From Coniochaeta sp. PMI_546 (taxonomy: Eukaryota > Ascomycota > Sordariomycetes > Coniochaetales > Coniochaetaceae), in the NCBI GenBank assembly GCA_021432605.1, contig MU271149.1:806001-870000 (forward strand): a stretch of DNA of 64,000 bases, given 5' to 3'. The notes below the pieces were generated by a model that saw nothing but the letters and a program-made list of their open reading frames with translations, had not been told where the DNA came from and did no database searches. Shown here piece by piece: positions 32,201 through 41,447 of the stretch. Position 1 is the first letter of the stretch, and each line of letters opens with the position of its first letter. Position numbers and translations under genes: made by a program.

Positions 32201-32826
32201 ACGGTTCCTGCCACGACAAGCACGCAGTCCGGCGCCGTCCACTGGACCGTGGTGGAGTAGAGGATAGGCCTGGACGAGAACAGCAGCCCTCTGTAGACCG
32301 GTATCGGTTGTCCTTCCTGCGAATCTATGGTGAAAGGCACAACTTCGTTGTGCGCCGTCACGAGCACGCCTCTTGCGGGGTCATAGGGCGATATGCACCC
32401 GTCGTAGATCCAGTCACACGCCCTGGTTTCGATCGGAGACTGCACCTCATCCTCGCGGCCGCAGAGAAGTAGTTCCACAGACGACCTCGGAACGATAGCC
32501 ACAACCTGTGCACCCCAGACGAGCAGGTCGCCAGTCGAAGAAACCGAGATGCCATGGATGGGCTGCTCGGCGAAGATCCTTAACTGGCCGCGTAGCTGGT
32601 GGGTCTGTGTGTCGTAGACTCTGAGCCAGGCATCTTCGCCTGCGAGGACGTAGAGCTGCTCCTGAGTGGAGGTGTAGAAGGCGAGGGCGGTTATGGGGCA
32701 GTGGACTAGATCTTGCCTTAATGAGCGTATTGCTTTCTGAGAAGAAGTTAGAGAGACGGTCTGCATGGATGTAAGGGTCCAACGGTACCCCGCCATGTTG
32801 TTTTCAAGACTCACGTTTTGAGGCAT
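29269..32826 (-). CDS. WD-repeat protein WDR6/Rtt10, tRNA 2'-O-methylation cofactor
   Basis: I model two exons, 32826-32815 and 32736-29269, giving 1159 residues. The frame is open through the intron (32737-32814, 78 nt), but that stretch has GTGAGT, a CTCTAAC branch site and CAG. Its removal leaves a compact N-terminus, MPQN-KAIRSL, just before the first propeller strand; without splicing the protein would be 1185 residues. Many WD-type blades are visible: LAGEDAWLRVYD, GHEGSIFGVAISPE, LASCSDDRTIRIWD, IATGAEDTCIRIWEW, VYTGGDDNALCIHSL and ATVSNDQRLKIWRVE at the C-terminus. Size and the start pattern (PITALAF, LAGE, VYD, IHGIS) match WDR6, whose yeast form Rtt10/Trm734 works with Trm7 to methylate nucleotide 34 of tRNAs. 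Role by homology. Confidence 0.87.
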   Translation of the reverse strand: MPQNVSLENNMAGYRWTLTSMQTVSLTSSQKAIRSLRQDLVHCPITALAFYTSTQEQLYVLAGEDAWLRVYDTQTHQLRGQLRIFAEQPIHGISVSSTGDLLVWGAQVVAIVPRSSVELLLCGREDEVQSPIETRACDWIYDGCISPYDPARGVLVTAHNEVVPFTIDSQEGQPIPVYRGLLFSSRPILYSTTVQWTAPDCVLVVAGTVFGEIVVWKCQIGKDTFGLEVLFVLTGHEGSIFGVAISPEVEVEPGRKQRLLASCSDDRTIRIWDITEGPEAINSAVRGDAEEARETGFGGTHNSEAQTTTNGSAASSSARCLAVAIGHASRIWHVRFACNDGAAGSIEVCSFGEDTTMQKWRLVGSNGAVNGAPKIAVASTKAYPYTLEHLERTACHNGKHIWSCAVTADGPGRTCAVTGGADGKVTLLRRGMDAVAVNRTVSGNPNALLTLDDVIGSLTNAEGSGQDGVSQLAAPKPGKDGFLRYAFLSEDHLLVSTISGRLLLGDLRAGPSWAEVETSAATQQALKSYNVVKAVAPGTAIIGSTSGRLYVFRQAQGLEEIAQLPGKITDVLCIPDVHVDIGGARNKLKIFVTVLGSTQATILTLGSLSTDITVEQSYLALRIGFVVTSVGVCGDLLLLGSRKGGITVYQKKAGIYVHQTSRNDCRTKGGDAVTSIITLPPLKGKAPKYVLTTCRDGKYRIYEVQSSPTGFSLQLRHETTPPLGPMLEGARLVPSKQGDLELVICGFRSTNFVVWNETRQQEIATVACGGAHRTFDYFSDPTDANKLRFVYTKASAMGIFSQDEPSVQVLKQGGHGREIRAVASDAISASTAKYIATGAEDTCIRIWEWSRKDDGMVAGMRCLAVLQKHTAGLQALKWESNGYLLSSAGAEEFFVWKVTTLESEYKGLAVVCEAVYPFRTPDGDLRIMDFDSWTVAPNPVNPEGGILLTMVFSNSTLKTYCYSQRTGFSCVQAGKYTGACLTQVRQMLPVAGQLGMNVITGSTDGVVALWKATAHYGDGQQEEGYRVALTTHAHENAVKSLEVVPLSADRYHVYTGGDDNALCIHSLTANASVAGAEPAAGTTDVDVRAFTCARVKGAHAAAITGVKALRNDGVYSFLATVSNDQRLKIWRVEVSDPLRIALLYNSYSALADPGGLEIIDDGNLMVAGVGMEIWDFYRGRKMELL

Positions 32827-33409
32827 GGTTATGAAGTTGGCGATGTGCCCCGCGATGCTATCACCAAATTCTCGTTGAGCATGAAGGGCGACCAAAATAT
32901 AGGTTTTATGAGAGTATGACCTTCCGCTTAAACTGACAACCCATACTGTTGTGAAGACGAGCGAATGAGCAACAAACTAGCTCAATGGCATTGGGCGTGA
33001 GAAGTCGAGAAATTTACTCCACGTGATGTACATATGTTAATGGTAAGACGCTAAAGGCAAAGTCTTCTCGATTAAACTCAAGATGGATTTCAAAGACAAG
33101 CAAAGAAGTGTCCAAGTTCTCAACGTTTCTTATATAAAAGGGCTTCCTTTAGCATATCTAAGACATCGAAAAACCCTCATGGGGTATCATTTCAAATGCA
33201 GCCCAGGCTCTTGACACAAGACTGCCTCAGCCGAATCCTTCCCTTGTCTTCTAAGAACCATGTTCCTCGTTTTGAGGCCGTCGTCGTGAAAATCCATTGA
33301 ATCGCAATATCCGTAACGCCATCGAATGCAGTGTAATGTATCGACACACCTACCAGATCCCTCACATCATGACAGCTGTGTTATGTACGCTCCAAACCAA
33401 GGAGTTGGT
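32827..33409. other. Intergenic region, WDR6 promoter
   Basis: This lies between the WDR6 start and the 3' end of the SUR7-family gene. No gene is seen. Confidence 0.5.
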
Positions 33410-34477
33410 TCACACATTCGAATGTGAGTAAGGCTCGTATGCAAGATCGCGTCGCGCAGCACGCGGCTGGGGCGCATATCCGTACTGAGGGTTTGAATGG
33501 CCGTTGTTGTACCCGCCGTTATACCCATGCTCATCGGTAATGGGCTGGTAAGCACCAACAGGGATGAGCTTCTCGCCGGACTCGTCGAGGTGCCTCTTGC
33601 GGCCAGAGCGGCGAGATGAGTGATCCGGCTTGCAGCAGCAGACGGTAAACATCCAGAAGAAGCCGGCTGCGATAGCGAAAGCCGCTGCGATCCATACTGC
33701 CGCAAGGTACTTGGTGTTAAAGTCCGCCCGAACACCGTAGAACTTAGCCGAGGCTTCCACGGCGCCAACAACCACGACCGACATGGCAGTAGCAAGAGCG
33801 GCAAAGCCGCACACCGCCACGGTAGCCACGCCGGCGACGATGAAGGTCAAGCATGAGAAGGCACGACTGCAGTTGGCGAAGATACCGAAGAAGAGCTCGA
33901 TGCCGAGGCCCACCACTGCGATGATGAAAACGACCTCAGTCCACTTTGTGATAGTGCTGAAGGTGTCGATGGCGCTGGTGATTTCCTTGGGGAGGGTGAT
34001 GGACTCGCCGGCGGCTGTGGCCAGATTCTTCAGATTGTTCGTCGTCGTGTTCAGCTCCTTCTGAGCCCAGTTGAATTCGGGTTTTGTGCACGTCCGCGTG
34101 CCATTCTGTGCAGTATAGCACCAGCCCCAAAGACCGATGTCATAGAGGTCATTGAGTCCAAGATCAGCAGCTGTGATGTTTGACGACTTTGTGCCGGCTG
34201 TGGCAGAGGTTGTTGTCGAGTCAGCAGCGGCCTCAGTGGTGTCACTGGTCGAGTCGAGGAGACTGGGATCGTGGAAACCAACAGATGCTGCGGCTCGAGA
34301 ATTGATGAGGTTGGTTATTGATGCCGGTGAGATCTCGAGGTTGGTTGTGTTGATTTGGAACATGTAGAGGCTCTTATCGGCAACTCCTGCTAGGCCTGCA
34401 ACCAGTATGGCAATGACCGAACCCAACGTGAGGAGGAACGGCAGCGCCACACATGCATATCTTCCTAAGTTTCCCAT
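33410..34477 (-). CDS. SUR7/PalI-family plasma-membrane protein
   Basis: This is a single exon of 355 residues. There are four membrane segments: about 8-29, 181-201, 207-239 and 256-280. The extracellular loop between the first two is about 150 residues long, holds the Sur7-family motif LWGWC-x9-C (117-130) and has several N-glycosylation sequons. The cytosolic C-terminus has CCC after the last helix (possible palmitoylation), a KR-rich patch and a Tyr/Gly/Asn-rich tail. This topology is that of Sur7/PalI proteins, which mark the MCC/eisosome domain or act in pH sensing (PalI). Sur7 fits better because the tail is short, but PalI is not excluded. Pil1, the eisosome coat, is encoded 12 kb away. 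Confidence 0.87.
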   Translation of the reverse strand: MGNLGRYACVALPFLLTLGSVIAILVAGLAGVADKSLYMFQINTTNLEISPASITNLINSRAAASVGFHDPSLLDSTSDTTEAAADSTTTSATAGTKSSNITAADLGLNDLYDIGLWGWCYTAQNGTRTCTKPEFNWAQKELNTTTNNLKNLATAAGESITLPKEITSAIDTFSTITKWTEVVFIIAVVGLGIELFFGIFANCSRAFSCLTFIVAGVATVAVCGFAALATAMSVVVVGAVEASAKFYGVRADFNTKYLAAVWIAAAFAIAAGFFWMFTVCCCKPDHSSRRSGRKRHLDESGEKLIPVGAYQPITDEHGYNGGYNNGHSNPQYGYAPQPRAARRDLAYEPYSHSNV

Positions 34478-37400
34478 CTTTGGAATGTGTCTTGTGCTGT
34501 CCTGTGCTAAGCCTGCTTCTCGACGAAAGGAATGCTTCTCGTGGTCCCTTTGGGTGACGATTTATCAATCGTTATCGATAGTTCGGGCCGGTGACGTCGG
34601 ATAACGAGCGTAATGTTACCTAACTACCAGATGATGGGAGCAATTTTACCGCACAACGGTGGTTGAGAGAAGCTGAACGACAGGAAGAGAGTAGAAGCGT
34701 AATATGAGATGATGGAAAAAGGGTTAAGGTTTGGGGGGGGAATCAAGATAAATAAGACGGCTGACTGTAAGCAACGTAAAGGGTCCAAAAGAAACCCACG
34801 CTGGCGGATTCAGCTCTGCGAGTCTGGCTCAGCAGTGAATTGACGTGGCGCAGTGAGCGGGCGTATGCATTTGGCGTCACTTTGGCGGTTTGGACCAAAC
34901 AGGTTGCAGCGGATCGGCTCAGCCCCGCCCCACATCCTCTGTGGGATTGGAGCCGATATCGAAGAAGGAGCCACTCCAGGGCCCTGGCAACGCAGCTCGC
35001 TGCCGATTGCGGGCAACCGCTTACTGGAGGCTAAAGGCACTGGCGGCCGTCATTCTGCCCTACGGATTCTGACCTTACCTGAACAAGGACATTGAAACAG
35101 TACTAGTAGTCTTCAGCTGCGAGTTACTCGTAGAGCTCATGTCAGATTGTAACCTTGAAAACGATTTCCTCATTAGGGCTGCCTGTGATCTGTAAGTTCC
35201 ACGATTCGGAACTGGAGGTGAAGAAGGGGGAATTTTGATCGGCAAAGCCTGTGAAGACATCCACTACTGGGTCGATGATCTTTGTTCTGACTGCCAGGTT
35301 ATGCTAGCATGACACTGCACATCGATCACGAGAGGGACACGACGACTGAGCATAGGACGCGTAATGGCCCGCAACAAACATCTTCCATCGGAGAAAATGA
35401 TAGCAGAAGATGGAGTGAGATGCTCTGTGAAACAGAATGTGTACCTGACATGCTTAGACGGATAGTGCCTGAAAGCCCCAGCACCTGGAGTCTGGCAATA
35501 GCTTGTCAACCAGGGGTCGTTGCTGAGCTCCACGCCAAAGCTGCTGCTTAACTGCCAAGGTGTATGAGTCTTGATATGAGGCTCAAACCCATATCTGCAG
35601 TGCGACATGTTCGAATGCCTGTATGCGGCACATACATTACGGAACATCCCCAGCCAAGATCCAGTGTTTTCAGTATGGTCTGCGAGGCTCAGCAGGGAAG
35701 TTCGTCACCAGTGGCTGAAAGAGGGACGGGTTTTGGTGGGTTCTTGGGCCACTCTAAAGATAGAACGGCACTATCGCTCTCACACAAGGCGGAGCATTAC
35801 GTACCTCTACAGACAACCAAGGCTTTCTTTTGTGCTGCTGCTGCGCAGGCTTAAATCCGCTCAGTCATACAAGCAATAGGGGGTTCAGGATCCTGGCGAT
35901 GGTTATGCTCTGGCTTTAAGCAATTCCTGCGAGCCGTACCATCACCAGCGGACTAGTATATAATAATCTTGTTGCTTGGAGCAGTGTGAATTAGAATGTG
36001 CTGAGCTGTGCGACCAGGTTGAGAGTTCAGCCTAGATGCCTCACAGAAGTGGGCATTGACTCTGGGCCGAAATGTGAGTCCGCTCCATAAATAGGAAGAA
36101 GAAGGCAAGGGCCGAGCAGTGAAGATACATCATGTTTCTGTGCCTTATGTCGAAAACAAGTCGAGGAAGGGTCGTACAGCTTCACCGACACCGCTTCTGG
36201 AGGAGGTCAGTGGGTGGTGACTCCATCAACTTTAGGTGTTGTAGGAAAGGCTGTCCTACACTACCTCAACAGACATATGTCGCGCCGAATATCACTACCT
36301 TACCTCTTTGCCAGTCAAGACCACCCGAAAAGTACTGTCAAAAACGATTGATCTAGACAATCACAACATGAGACGACCAGACAATACACTCTAGACAATG
36401 ATACGATTATCTGAATGCGGGCTCTGCACTTGAGTATGGCATCCACGCATAGCACTCACATGCGCTAACATGCGTTAATGGCACAGGCCTACCCAAAAGT
36501 TTAAGGACAAGCACTCTTCGCGAATGACCATAAATGGCAGCTGTTACCCTGATTACCTTACCCAATATTAATTTTCGTTGCTTCGCAATTATCGACATGT
36601 CAGGACCGTGAATTGTGATGCCTGATGTAATCAGATGTAATCAGCAGCACAAGTACGTTATTGGGCACCGCATGGCTGTCCGTTGTGCGAAGCGTCTGCA
36701 GAGGCGAACGAAGCATCCAGACAAGCGGTTCAAGCTTCCCGCGATCCAAGCATTGCACAAGCACGGCAGGAGCTCCCCCACATTCACCGCAAAGGAGAGC
36801 ACGTGCCTGTTCGGGGCCAATGACGGCGCTGATCATGCGCTGCGATGCGTTCCTTCCTGCAGCTGATGCCTGAGTGCGTCTATTGATGACTCGATCGACC
36901 CTTCTACCCCTTGGGCAACTAGTCTACCCTATACATCCACGTGTACGGAGTGGGAGAAAAAAAGAACCTTGAACTCGGTGAAGAAAACAGGGGAAGGGCT
37001 AAGAGAGGCAGCGTTGGATCCTCATCCCGTGCCCTGCATTGTCCAATGAATTGAAGACCAGCCGTACCGGCAATCCGGAAAATCTGGTTCAACAGTTGTT
37101 GCCATACCGCCTCGCAACATCGGTGAGGTCGTTTACGGTATAGGTAAGGTAGTAGAAGCACAAGAGCGATTCAAGGCATATTCGGAGCCTTCCAGCATAG
37201 GTTACACATACCTCGAGATCTACACCCCCGTGCAATCTGTTGATTCAGACAATTTCTGGGACTCAAGAGACCTGATAAGAGCTAAGAAATCAACCGCGAC
37301 AAAACACAGCACAGAACTCATATTCGGCGCCGACTGGAATAAGGCAGAGGGAGCTTGTCACCGCAGTAGATTCACTGGTAGTGATCGTCCATCCCACTCC

Positions 37401-37656
37401 CGAACCCGAGGACTGGGAAGCAGCTTTATTGGCCCGCCATGACCCCCGCCCTTGTTCACATCATCCCGTTTGCATCACTAAGGTACCTACCTACCTTAGG
37501 GATAAGCAACAACAACTGATGGGCGACGCTGCAGCAGCCAGTGGCCAGTGACCTCTTCCTTGACCCCCACAAACGCTCTCGACGAACAAGAACAGCCAAT
37601 TTCCATAAGACTAGGTGGTTGTGCGTGTCGTCAGATCTTTTATCGGAGGTTCAATG
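34478..37656. other. Intergenic region of about 3.2 kb
   Basis: There is no supported gene. The first part (34478-34865) lacks ATG on the minus strand and is probably the SUR7-family leader and promoter. Recurrent TACCTTACC-type motifs occur at 36295-36305, 36553-36563, 37141-37153 and 37478-37499. Confidence 0.5.
37478..37499. repeat. Perfect 8-bp hairpin of TACCTTAG type
   Basis: CTAAGGTA (37478-37485) and TACCTTAG (37492-37499) are exact reverse complements around a 6-nt spacer CCTACC. It combines two inverted copies of the motif that recurs in the window's intergenic DNA, 1.3 kb before the PPZ start codon. Confidence 0.65.
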
Positions 37657-38803
37657 CTGCCCTTTCTCGGACAATTCAGTTGCTTCTTTGATAGCACAAC
37701 GTGATACCGGAAAACCTCTGCTATACAACAAGGGGCATTTATTCACGAGACGGAGCCAAGAGCTTCCTATCGGTCCCACGGTGTCCACCAAAGCGAACCA
37801 GGAGCTGCGCCAAGATAAACCTGTGCATTTCTAGCCTTGGCACCAAACCTTCTCCCCAAAGTTTCCCACGAGCCATACACAGTACGGAGACACAGAGAGT
37901 TCTCGACCAACTGCACTCACTGCAGTACCCTGAGCACCTACCTACCCATCATCTCCTGTCACTCGCTCAGAAGCCCGCCTCCACCAACCTGCAAAGCGAA
38001 GCAACGCCAGCATTCGAGACAGACTACCGCTACCCGGGGGTTCTCTCTCTCCTGTTTCGACTGCTAAACTTGCTCCAGACATACGGTGGTAAACCTGCCT
38101 TACCTGTGCGTCTCCGCCTCCTTCCCTCCCCGCATTTCTTTCAGAGTCCAGAGCCTCGTCGTCATCTCTGGCAAACGTGGTCTCGACTCATTCCACGTGC
38201 TTCTTCAAAGTTCAAGCAATTCCCCCTCCCGCCCATCTTGTCTCCTTGACTTCCGCTTCTTGGCTCGTCAGCTCGTCAGGCAAGCAAGGCTGACATCATA
38301 AATTTTGCGAGCCGCCAGACCGCGTCGCGGCCATTACCTCTATCTCCGTCCTGACCAGTCCGGCGTTCCGCTGACAGCCGACCTCAGCCCAGCAGCCTTC
38401 GCCTTTTCACCAAAAACTTCGTAATCCGACCATATTACCAATCGAACAACTATCGCAATCGCCTCAACCTCAAGTAGCCCACAAACGCCTCTCCGACTCC
38501 CATCACGACTCATTCTCCCACGAGTACGAGACAGCTTTCAAACACGGAGACATCATCGGGTCAACGATCCACCACCGCCACCCGACTCCTCTACTGTCTC
38601 GGTCGACTGTACCATCCTCCCTAGTACCGGGCTTGGCAAGTCCAGATCAACTCTCTCGCTCCTAGACGGGTGCAGCGGTAGGCTGTGTGGCATTCCAAAG
38701 GCGATCCTGCCGGACCACAAACCTGACACGCGCACACCGTCCAGCCCCTCATCTCCAGCCAGAACCGGGATAATTACCTTGACGTTCTGAGTCACGAGAC
38801 AAG
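37657..38803 (+). promoter_or_regulatory. ATG-free, C-rich region upstream of PPZ; probable long leader
   Basis: Reading every line, I find no ATG on the plus strand in these 1,147 nt, while the same stretch holds 22 CAT (ATG on the other strand). The region is pyrimidine-rich. Such one-sided depletion is what selection against upstream start codons in a long 5' leader would give. It may contain leader introns. The PPZ start codon follows directly at 38804. Confidence 0.65.
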
Positions 38804-40513
38804 ATGGGCAACCAGCCTTCGAAAGACGCAAAGGGGTCTCCTGGAGGAAGTGGCGCGGCCGGCGACGGCTTGCAGTCTTATCCCTCCTTCAGTAGGTCTG
38901 ACACGAAGGAGTCATCTAGGTCTTTCAGGGGAGCTCTCAAATCCAAGATACCGGGCGCTGGAAAATCGGACAGTCCTAGGAACTCGACCATCATCTCTAA
39001 TGGAGACGGTCCCGATAAGACTGACGCTGCCTCCGTCAAGTCGGGCAGAAGCGGGAAGTCAGGACTCTCACGCGCCAGCCGGTCCGACTCCATGCCCCCG
39101 CCGGGAAGCGCGTCCGTCGATGATTATCACAACGATCTCAGCGACCCTCAGCCTCCACCGTCCCCCATACAGTCACAGTCAATAAGGAGCGGAGTCCACG
39201 ATGTCTCTGCTGCTCAAGCCTCGGGCGAGGTTGACCACGTTTCTGATGCGCCACCCTCGGCCGGCACCAATGCCGACACGCAGACGCAGCAACCGGGTCA
39301 ATCGATTTTGGTCAAGCGGGAAAACACCATAAACCCCATCACCAAGACGCCAGTTACCGGATCCTTCACCAGGGAGGAATCCGGTAGCCTAGGGCCTGCG
39401 ATGGGCGAGATCAAGGACATTGATCTCGACGATTTCATCAAGCGGCTCCTGGATGCCGCCTATGCTGGTAAGGTCACAAAGAGCGTGTGTCTGAAGAACG
39501 CCGAGATTGTGGCTATATGCTCCCGCGCTCGCGAAGTCTTCCTCTCGCAGCCCGCGCTGCTTGAGCTTGATGCTCCCGTGAAGATTGTTGGCGATGTCCA
39601 TGGGCAGTATACCGACCTCATTCGCATGTTTGAGATGTGTGGGTTCCCGCCCAGCGCCAACTTCCTGTTCTTGGGTGACTACGTCGACCGAGGGAAGCAG
39701 TCGCTGGAGACAATCCTGCTTCTGCTTTGCTACAAGCTCAAGTTCCCCGAGAACTTCTTCCTTTTGCGCGGCAATCACGAATGCGCCAATGTGACGAGAG
39801 TGTACGGATTCTACGATGAGTGCAAACGACGGTGCAATGTGAAGATTTGGAAGACTTTTATCGACTGTTTCAATACTTTACCGATCGCTGCTATTGTAGC
39901 AGGCAAGATCTTCTGCGTCCACGGCGGGCTGTCTCCAGCCCTCGGCCATATGGACGACATCCGCAACATTGCTCGGCCGACCGACGTGCCCGATTACGGC
40001 CTGCTGAACGACCTACTGTGGTCCGATCCGGCCGACATGGAGCAAGATTGGGAAGCCAACGAAAGAGGCGTCAGTTATTGCTTCGGAAAGAAGGTCATTA
40101 CCGATTTCCTCGCGACTCACGACTTCGACCTCGTGTGCCGAGCGCACATGGTTGTCGAAGATGGCTACGAGTTCTTCAATGACAGGGTTCTGGTCACTGT
40201 TTTCAGTGCTCCAAATGTGAGTGGTCAATCCTAACAAAGCCCCCCATCTGTGACAGCTTTCAGACTGACTCAAACAGTACTGCGGCGAATTCGATAACTG
40301 GGGAGCCGTGATGTCAGTCTCGTCCGAATTACTCTGCAGCTTCGAGCTCCTCAAACCGCTCGATTCCAATGCTCTAAAGAACCACATCAAGAAGGGACGG
40401 AACAAGAGAAACCATATGCTTAACAGTCCAGTAAGTTACACCCTAGTCTCTTCATGTGTCCACGTATACTGACGAGGCTCCAGCCGGCGAGCGTATATCC
40501 CCAGAGCGTGTAA
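38804..40513 (+). CDS. Serine/threonine protein phosphatase PPZ type
   Basis: Three exons join to 531 residues: 38804-40216, 40278-40430 and 40484-40513. Introns are 40217-40277 (GTGAGT, GACTGAC-like branch site, CAG) and 40431-40483 (GTAAGT, CAG); the last exon encodes only [16 protein letters not shown] at the N-terminus predicts myristoylation of G2. About 200 Ser/Pro-rich disordered residues come next, then a PPP catalytic domain: GDVHG (D264, H266), GDYVDRG (D292), RGNHE (N324, H325) and SAPNYCGEFDN. This long N-terminal extension on a PP1-like core is specific to PPZ. Fungal PPZ regulates cation homeostasis, salt tolerance and wall integrity, with Hal3-type inhibitory subunits. Confidence 0.95.
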
Positions 40514-41447
40514 CACCGCACGACCGATATACGAGGAGGATGGCGTCACAACGTTCCACTATATGGCGCTCAGCGAGGCTCAACAACAAGAACATGCGCA
40601 TCACCCCCAACGGTGGGGTACCAGGTCGTTTCAGGGACAATGATACCGGATTCGCGTACGAAAAACGGAAAAAAAGATGGGACAACAAACAGTACGGTGT
40701 TCACAACGTAACAGAGGGTTCATCTCCCACGTTTGGCAGTACATACCGAGAAGAAGGTCGCGCCAAGACTTTAGAGGATCGCACTCGCTGTACGTCTTGG
40801 ACTAGCCAGTTCGTTTTGGTGCAGGTCGGATGTAACAGTCCGTCCTCCACGGTCGGCCTGGAACGGCTGACACAGGACGCTCTTCTGCCTAGTACATTGC
40901 GTACAGCAGCTTTCCACATGGCGTGAACTTTGGGGCTCCGGAGGGAACGATTTCAGCGAGCAAGTCGGACTCGAATCATCTTGAAAGATGAGCCTAGAAC
41001 CTGTGTGCTCTTACACTGGCTTTATGTTCAAACAAGCTAACCATGGATCGATGGCATGGCAAAACGGGGTCAGGAGCTTGGCTGTCGTGTATATTAGGGG
41101 GGATGACTGAATGAATTACTGCGAGGGGTCTGAAAGGGGTTTCATCTTGTGTCTTTTTTGTTTTCGCGTACCGTACCAATGTGAGTGTTACTACGAGTTA
41201 TAGGAAGGGACACACGTCGCGGTTTTCTGGTGTCTACAATGCTGTTTGACCAGGCAACTCGGGCATAATGAATGAAAGCTCAAAGAATATCACATCTCTT
41301 GGAGCTTATAAGGGGCCAGAAAATTATGTCGACTGCGGATAAACTGCCTGAGGTTTCACCCATTCCCTGCCCCAAACCAGTTATGGGAAAAATCAACCCA
41401 CGTAGCAAGACACTAAAGCTCTTCCCTCTTCCCTCGAACCACACTCT
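40514..41447. other. Intergenic region between convergent 3' ends
   Basis: This holds the 3' flanks of PPZ (plus) and KMT6 (minus). No gene is supported; plus-strand frames here overlap the PPZ intron and 3' region without domain similarity. Confidence 0.5.

Noticed and set aside
37701-38249. Plus-strand frame of 182 codons upstream of PPZ
   Set aside because: It begins at GTG; the region has no ATG at all, so it is more likely leader sequence than a gene.
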